Source: CAYLLT01 sp964591605
Lineage (GTDB): Bacteria > Planctomycetota > Phycisphaerae > UBA1845 > PWPN01
DNA: 18,005 nucleotides
Reading direction: 5' to 3'
NCBI GenBank assembly: GCA_964591605.1
Contig: CAZQEN010000140.1
Span: 1 to 18,005, forward strand
Shown here: positions 13,300-18,005 of the stretch, one piece after another
Numbering within the stretch: the first letter of the stretch is position 1
Layout: each line of letters opens with the position of its first letter
The notes under the pieces: generated by a model
Seen by the model: only the letters and a program-made list of their open reading frames with translations
Databases searched by the model: none
What the model was told of the DNA's origin: nothing
Translations under genes and position numbers: made by a program

Positions 13300-15925
13300 C
13301 CACCACCCACGCGGGGCTGGACCAGGCCATTTCGTCGTTTTCCTGGATGACGCGCAGGTAGTACCAGTGCAGGCCGGTGCCGGGGTCGGGGTCTGTCCAG
13401 TCGATGGTCTGTTCGTCGCCGGCGGGCGTCCATTCGTGAACGACGGCGTTGTCCTTGAGGATCTGCACCTTGTCGAGTTTGCCGGCCCCGCGGACGTAGC
13501 CGCTGGCGACGACGCCGTCGCCGCGGTTCACGTCGCGGCCCATCATGACGCCGTTCACGTTGAAATCGACGATGATGCCGTATTCGGTTGCGCCGTACGT
13601 GCGGCGGTCGTACAGGGCGTCGAACACCGCCTCGCGCGTGTTCTCCTTCGCATAAACGCAGCAGTACGAGGCCGCGTAGCCGTGGTCCGTGCTGCAGATG
13701 ATCCCCAGCCGGTACTTCATGGCGAGGGCGTCCTGCACGTGCTGGCCCTTGAGCGTGGCGTCGCGGAACATCCGCGGCGCGCCCTCGCCCTCGAACGAGC
13801 CCCGAGCGCCCTGGAAGATCTCGACCAGCCGCTGATACTTGTCGTTGTGCTTGGTCCAGTCACAGTCCTGGCCGGGCAGCGACGAGGTGTGCGGAATCGT
13901 GATGGCCGGGCCGCCCCACTTGTCGAGCTCCTCCCACAGCCGCAGGGCGCTGGGCGCGATACCCGTCGTCGCCAGCAGCGGCAGGTCGCGAGAAGGAGAC
14001 ATCACGTTCTTGTGCCCCTCCGGCCCGTTCCACTCGACGCCGAAGAACGTCGTGAAGTCGCCCGGCGTGTAGTACAGGTCCGCCAGCTTGTTGAGCCGCC
14101 ACCAGTTGTAATCCGAGGTGTGCGCCGCGTGGTCGGAGACGCCCAGGAAGTCGTAGCGGCAGACGTCGCGGGAATAGCGGTAATGGTCGTCGGGATCGGG
14201 CTCGGCCCCGCGCGAGCAGCGCGACACGTTACTGTGCCGGTGCAGATCGCCGAACAGCACCGTGTAGGGGCCCTTTGTGTAGGGCTTGAACTGCTGGAGC
14301 TCACGCTCGGCGGGAGGATTCGGCTGGAGGGCTTCGCCTGCCTGCGGTTTACCGCCGACGCCCGGCACCCGCGTCACGTGGATGTCGCCGTGCCGCGTCT
14401 TCGGGTCGCCGTAGTCTCCGTGGTGATCGAAGAACGACACCAGCTTCGCGTTGGCGAGACGCGGTACCTGATTGCCGTCCTTGCCGGTGGCCGTGCGGCG
14501 ATAGTCGCGCTGATAGAACACGAGCATCGCATCGCGGCCGGCCGGCGCCAGGACGGCCTCTTCCGTCGGGCCGTCGCTGCCGGCGAGCCGGACCGGTTCG
14601 GTCCAGGTCGCCCCGTCGAGCGTCCGCGTCGTGATGTCCCAGAAGTACAGCGTCCGGCCGGATACCGGCGGATGCAGGGTGCGATAGGCGATGTAGAGTC
14701 GCCCGCTCGCGTCGTATCCCAGCCGGGGTGATCCGCCGTGGCGCGTGTTCTCTTTCGGGTCGCTCACCCGCGGCTGGCCGCCCGGCGCGGTGAGCCGGCC
14801 ATCCTGCCAGTGCGCGGCCGCCACGAAGAACTGCTGCCGCTGTGACATGGCGCTCGAATCCCGCTGATGCGGGTGCTTGATGTAAGTCCCGCCCGAGCCG
14901 CCGTGATTGGGAATCGTGATGCTGTCCCATGCGAGCCAGACGCCGCCGTCGGGGTCTGCGAGGGCCGAGGGATGCAGGTCATAACCCGCGCGTGCGATGC
15001 GGCCGGGTGAGCTCACCTGCCCGTCGGCGTACGTCGACCAGCACAGGTCATACTCGCCTGCAAAATAGCTCACCCACGCGATCAACAGCTTGCCACTCTT
15101 CGCGTCGTGGGCCAGGATCGGATCCCAGCAGTCGATTGGCCCGGCGCCGGTTTTGGCCGGCGAGCAGACCGGCTTGTCTTCGGACCATTGGCCGTCCTTG
15201 AAGAATCTCAGGCCGATTCCGTACGCGTGGCCCTGGAAGGTCTGGCAGGCCACGGCGATCGAGCCGTCGGGCAGGCCAGTCGCCTCGGGGTTGAACGTGT
15301 GCGGGGCCAGATGGGGTATCGTTTGCGGTCGGCTCCACCGCTCTCCGTGCAGCGTGCTGTAGAGGATGGTCGGGCCCTGGCCGGGAATCGTTTTCGTGCA
15401 GAGCAGGAGGGTGGTCTCGCCGGACCGCACGAGCACGGGACGGAACAGATCGCCGGGCTGGTCCGTGAGCTGCTGGCCTTTTTCGAGCTTTCCGCTGCGC
15501 TCGATGCCCACGAGGAGGTAGTCGCCGCCGCCGGGCTGATAGCCCACCCAGGCGACCCAGTTCCCGCCGTCCGCCCTGGGCAGCACGGCCGGCTGGGTGT
15601 CATAGAGCTGCTCATCGGTCAGTCGCGTGCCGGCGGGTCCGCTGCCCTCAGGCATGGCCTCGCCCGCCGGCTCGCCGCGGCCCCGGCCCGCCCGCGCCCT
15701 GGGGGTCGCCGGTTGACTCTGCGCGGCGAGTGGCTGGCGGGCGGCCTGCCGCTGCTGACGCCGCGCCCGTGGATTCTGGGGCGCACTCTGGGCTTCGGCC
15801 GGCGCGGCCGGAGAATCCGCCGCCGCGACTGCGGTGACCTTCTCGCAATCGCTTTCATCCGCGGCGAGCGAGAGTGTCAGCGGCAGCGCGAGACACAGAG
15901 ACCAGAAGGCACGGGAGAGTGTCAT
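13295..15925 (-). CDS. Secreted sialidase-like propeller fused to PHP/DUF3604 metallohydrolase domain
   Basis: This 876-residue protein has a Sec signal peptide at 1-22. Residues ~35-95 are a low-complexity linker rich in Ala, Arg, Gln and Pro. From ~105 to 540 repeated blades of the kind seen in exo-sialidase-type beta-propellers occur (TQPAVLPRADGGNWVAWVG, HPSALADPDGGVWLAWDS, GGSPRLGYDASGRLYIAYR). A PHP-type metal site follows: FGDLHRHS with His562 and His564, SDH (Asp598/His599), GVEW (Glu631), IPHTSS (His679) and STDHG (Asp747/His748). The C-terminal ~90 residues form a beta domain ending ENDEMAWSSPAWVVD, typical of DUF3604 proteins. The metal ligands imply a hydrolase, perhaps a phosphoesterase or lactonase, but the substrate is unknown. 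The gene stands alone, convergent with parD. GAGG lies 9 bases before ATG 15925. Domain boundaries are approximate. Confidence 0.85.
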   Translation of the reverse strand: MTLSRAFWSLCLALPLTLSLAADESDCEKVTAVAAADSPAAPAEAQSAPQNPRARRQQRQAARQPLAAQSQPATPRARAGRGRGEPAGEAMPEGSGPAGTRLTDEQLYDTQPAVLPRADGGNWVAWVGYQPGGGDYLLVGIERSGKLEKGQQLTDQPGDLFRPVLVRSGETTLLLCTKTIPGQGPTILYSTLHGERWSRPQTIPHLAPHTFNPEATGLPDGSIAVACQTFQGHAYGIGLRFFKDGQWSEDKPVCSPAKTGAGPIDCWDPILAHDAKSGKLLIAWVSYFAGEYDLCWSTYADGQVSSPGRIARAGYDLHPSALADPDGGVWLAWDSITIPNHGGSGGTYIKHPHQRDSSAMSQRQQFFVAAAHWQDGRLTAPGGQPRVSDPKENTRHGGSPRLGYDASGRLYIAYRTLHPPVSGRTLYFWDITTRTLDGATWTEPVRLAGSDGPTEEAVLAPAGRDAMLVFYQRDYRRTATGKDGNQVPRLANAKLVSFFDHHGDYGDPKTRHGDIHVTRVPGVGGKPQAGEALQPNPPAERELQQFKPYTKGPYTVLFGDLHRHSNVSRCSRGAEPDPDDHYRYSRDVCRYDFLGVSDHAAHTSDYNWWRLNKLADLYYTPGDFTTFFGVEWNGPEGHKNVMSPSRDLPLLATTGIAPSALRLWEELDKWGGPAITIPHTSSLPGQDCDWTKHNDKYQRLVEIFQGARGSFEGEGAPRMFRDATLKGQHVQDALAMKYRLGIICSTDHGYAASYCCVYAKENTREAVFDALYDRRTYGATEYGIIVDFNVNGVMMGRDVNRGDGVVASGYVRGAGKLDKVQILKDNAVVHEWTPAGDEQTIDWTDPDPGTGLHWYYLRVIQENDEMAWSSPAWVVD

Positions 15926-16173
15926 GGAAAAGACCCTCGCAAAGTCACAGGAGATGCACCGGCTGAACCAGGACTGCCTGCAGCTTAAGTCGGAACGCTG
16001 AAGTTGGCGATACCCGGAAGGGATTCTCTGCCGAGGTCCGGACGAAGCGTGGACCTTCTGCGGATTTCAGTGAGGCTGCAAGAGCCGTTGAAGGTGAGCA
16101 ACAATCGTGTCCTGTCTTCCCCATGCGAATTGAAGCGGCGGCTCAACTGACGGTCTGAATCAGCCTTCCACGT

Positions 16174-16476
16174 TCAGATCTGCGTCCACGGATCGATACG
16201 ATGGTAAATGACATGACTCGCATGCATCATTTTTCCGATCAGGACGTACCCCGTGCCCCCTGGGGATAGTGCGACTTCCCACCGGTCATCGACAGGCCGC
16301 CGCACATACTGATAGACAACACCGTCGCGCCTTCCTCGCACATCTGGCTCCACAGCTCCGCGCCTGATCTGGTCGAGCGTCGCCCAAGTCTCCATCATGA
16401 GTTCATCCCAGTCGGGTCCTGGCACTTCATCGCCGTCAAACACCCGTCTCGCTTGACCCATGAGCTGTACTTTCAT
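16174..16476 (-). CDS. Hypothetical protein (100 aa), unrecognised
   Basis: I do not recognise a family. From ATG 16476 the product is a soluble 100-residue protein with a central acidic/aromatic segment (GDEVPGPDWDELMMETWATL), a charged middle and a beta-like end (VVYQYVRRP, RWEVALSPGGTGYVLIGKMM). The frame extends to ATG 16566 (130 residues), but that extension is basic and less protein-like. Neither start has a convincing ribosome-binding site. It is transcribed away from the XRE regulator, with ~200 bp between the starts, and could be its partner or target. That arrangement is suggestive only. A chance frame is possible, but the composition argues for a real gene. Confidence 0.5.
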   Translation of the reverse strand: MKVQLMGQARRVFDGDEVPGPDWDELMMETWATLDQIRRGAVEPDVRGRRDGVVYQYVRRPVDDRWEVALSPGGTGYVLIGKMMHASHVIYHRIDPWTQI

Positions 16477-16597
16477 CCGGGATTCCCAGGATTTGTCCGC
16501 GCCCGTCGGCTTGTGGGACGATCGGCCCTGCACATTGACGGTAAGAACTCGGCATGCGGCCTGCAAGCCGGCGGAACGAGGATTTCGGTCTGCAGTG

Positions 16598-16636
16598 AGT
16601 CAATTCAGTTGACTTAAAGGTGTATGAGTGTATACT
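16598..16636 (+). promoter_or_regulatory. Strong sigma70-type promoter overlapped by palindromic operator
   Basis: TTGACT (16609-16614) and TATACT (16631-16636), each 5 of 6 to consensus, are spaced 16 bases apart. The perfect inverted repeat AGTCAA-TTCAG-TTGACT (16598-16614) covers the -35 box. A second, imperfect symmetry (roughly AAAGGTGTAT against TATACTTTT) surrounds the -10 box. This is a typical autoregulated XRE-gene layout. The leader also carries a short CCCC/GGGG hairpin near 16649-16661 before the ribosome-binding site. Confidence 0.7.
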
Positions 16637-16680
16637 TTTAAGAGAATTCCCCTCGACGGGGATTAGTCGGAGACCCCAAC

Positions 16681-17133
16681 ATGCCAAACCTGCCGGATAC
16701 CCAGAGTGATCGCGTATCCGTCGAGCTGACGGAGCGGTATGGCCGAGCCTTCGCCAAGGCGCTGGCGGTCTTCGTGAAGGAGCTCTCCTGCGGCGACCCG
16801 CAGGCGGGTCAGTTCTCCCAGGTGAGCGGCAACGGGTTACCGGAATCGGTGCTGGAAGTCGCCAGGGCTGAGATTGCACGCAACGAGAAGCTTTGGGAGG
16901 CGGGCAAACTGGAGCCGGTCGAGTTCACCTCTCGTTCTCCTGCGGTCGGACTGGTGAACAGGTTGAAGACCGTGATTCACGAGCGGCGGATCTCGCAGAA
17001 AGAGCTGGCCAGGCGGATGGGAGTGTCTCCGAGCTTCATCAGTAGGGTGCTGCGAGATCCCGAACGATCCAGGTTGGCCACGCTGAAGCGAATCGCCCGC
17101 GCCCTGGATATCCCGCTCAGCTCGGTGGTGTGA
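16681..17133 (+). CDS. XRE-family HTH transcriptional regulator (HigA-like antitoxin type)
   Basis: This 150-residue DNA-binding protein has a C-terminal Cro/C1 helix-turn-helix at ~90-150. The recognition unit ISQKELARRMGVSPSFISRV (104-123) is followed by LATLKRIARALDIPLSSVV. The first ~85 residues (alpha-helical, with AEIARNEKLWEAGKLEPVEF at 62-81) are unassigned. ATG 16681 is well supported by GGAGA at 16669-16673 with a 7-base gap. The strong promoter with a palindrome over the -35 box argues for autoregulation. HTH proteins of this kind are often antitoxins, but no toxin follows: the next gene is a convergent sulfatase 42 bp away. An unrecognised small gene lies divergently upstream. It could equally be a free-standing regulator. 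Confidence 0.82.
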   Translation: MPNLPDTQSDRVSVELTERYGRAFAKALAVFVKELSCGDPQAGQFSQVSGNGLPESVLEVARAEIARNEKLWEAGKLEPVEFTSRSPAVGLVNRLKTVIHERRISQKELARRMGVSPSFISRVLRDPERSRLATLKRIARALDIPLSSVV

Positions 17134-17175
17134 AGAGACCATCCTCCGGAGGCTTCGGTTGATCGAGTCTCCTGC

Positions 17176-18005
17176 TCACCTGGGGTTGGGCGTCGGACGA
17201 GAGGTCGCGCTCGCATCCCCCCTCCACTGGACCGGCACGTCGTTGTTCTGCGGCGCCCCCGGAGTGCTGCGGCCTTTTTCGATGTAGTCCTGCAGAAGCG
17301 AGGTCAGCTCGCGTACGAGGCGGGGGTGGTCGGCCTGCACGTTGCGGGTTTCGCCGGGATCAGCGGAGAGGTCGTACAGCTGGAGCGGCGGGAGGCCCTG
17401 TTTGTGGGCCTCCTGGTCGGAAGGCGGCGCTCCGGAGCCGCCGGAGCCTGGACAGAAGATCAGCTTCCAGGAACCTCTTCGGATTGCGAATCGTCCGTTC
17501 ACGGAATGGGACACGAGGGTCTCCCGCGGTGAGGCGGCGGATGCGAGCAGCACCGGCAGGAAGCTGACGCTGTCCTCGCCGGCCGACGCGGGCAGGTCCT
17601 CACCCAGCAGGTCGGCCAGCGTGGCCATCCAGTCCGTCAGGCAGACCAGGGCATCCGACGCGGCCCCGGCGCGGACTCGGCCGGGCCAGCGCACGATCAT
17701 CGGCATGCGATGCCCGCCCTCCCAGATGTCGCTTTTGAATCCCCGCCACGGCCCGCTGGGGTGGTGGCCGGCGATGTGGCCGTCGCGCCGGAGCCGGGCG
17801 GCCAGTTCCCGTTCGGCGTACGTGGTGTGGCCGTTGTCCGACGTGAAGACCACCAGCGTGTCGCGGGCGAGCCCGTGCCGCTCGAGGGCGTCGAGCACCC
17901 GGCCCGCGGCCCAGTCGGTCTCCATGACGAAGTCGGCCACCGGGCTGACGCCGCTCCTGCCGCCGAATGCTTCGGTGGGTGCGATGGGTTCATGCGGGCT
18001 GGTCA
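17176..18005 (-). CDS. Type I (arylsulfatase A-like) sulfatase, C-terminal part
   Basis: Only the 3' portion (~276 codons) lies in the window; the 5' end, including the C-x-P/A-x-R formylglycine site, is beyond base 18005. The frame stays open to the edge and reads HEPIAPTEAFGGRSGVSPVADFVMETDW, so the apparent GTG at 17940 is internal. Family features include VVFTSDNG with the metal-ligand Asp-Asn pair, then GFKSDIWEGGHRMPMIVRWPG, containing the conserved active-site Lys and the EGGxR block. The C-terminal subdomain LQLYDLSADPGETRN is the standard sulfatase closing motif. Sulfatases of this group remove sulfate esters from glycans or small molecules and are usually exported. The tail after ~residue 230 is Pro/Ser-rich. 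It converges with the XRE gene. Confidence 0.93.
   Translation of the reverse strand, partial: TSPHEPIAPTEAFGGRSGVSPVADFVMETDWAAGRVLDALERHGLARDTLVVFTSDNGHTTYAERELAARLRRDGHIAGHHPSGPWRGFKSDIWEGGHRMPMIVRWPGRVRAGAASDALVCLTDWMATLADLLGEDLPASAGEDSVSFLPVLLASAASPRETLVSHSVNGRFAIRRGSWKLIFCPGSGGSGAPPSDQEAHKQGLPPLQLYDLSADPGETRNVQADHPRLVRELTSLLQDYIEKGRSTPGAPQNNDVPVQWRGDASATSRPTPNPR

Noticed and set aside
13274..14731. 485-codon plus-strand frame opposite the PHP protein
   Set aside because: Antisense to the PHP metal-ligand motifs; Val/Arg/Ala shadow composition.
17143..17152. CCTCCGGAGG palindrome between the convergent XRE and sulfatase genes as a terminator
   Set aside because: The hairpin would have almost no loop and there is no T-run on either strand; too weak to call.

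Overview
The window is a GC-rich stretch of a bacterial chromosome. It most resembles Planctomycetota or a neighbouring PVC-type genome. That placement is inference from gene content: a type I sulfatase, paired DUF2961/GH172 proteins, a ThuA-Gfo/Idh/MocA fusion and a large secreted PHP/DUF3604 protein. There is no ribosomal RNA or marker gene here to settle it. No tRNA, rRNA, CRISPR array, transposase or integrase was seen.

Layout. Positions 1-5579 (+) hold an RlmI-type rRNA methyltransferase and then two tandem DUF2961/GH172 glycosidase paralogues, one a predicted lipoprotein and one a predicted soluble secreted protein. From 12851 back to 5725 every gene lies on the minus strand. In transcription order these are an M50-like membrane metalloprotease, a TrmJ-like tRNA methyltransferase, a possible 65-residue ORF, a stand-alone Clp N-domain protein, an MFS transporter, an AbiEi/AbiEii toxin-antitoxin pair, and a ThuA-Gfo/Idh/MocA fusion. 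AbiEi/AbiEii and AbiEii/oxidoreductase are each joined by a 4-base ATGA overlap. At 12944-13195 (+) is a ParD-like antitoxin with no toxin beside it. At 13295-15925 (-) is a secreted protein with a sialidase-like propeller region and a PHP metallohydrolase domain. An unrecognised small ORF (-) and an XRE regulator (+) with a strong promoter and overlapping palindrome lie at 16174-17133. A sulfatase (-) runs off the right edge.

How the genes fit together. The GH172 pair, sulfatase, PHP protein, MFS transporter and Gfo/Idh oxidoreductase fit the uptake and breakdown of unusual or sulfated glycans. AbiE, orphan ParD and the XRE regulator are accessory or defence-type genes scattered among them. 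AbiE appears to have been inserted cleanly between the transporter and the oxidoreductase, leaving the latter translationally coupled to the toxin.

The main structure not explained by genes is a set of AT-richer intergenic arrays of degenerate 7-bp units. They occur at three places (1259-1286, 10299-10387, 13265-13299), and the second contains two blocks in opposite orientation.
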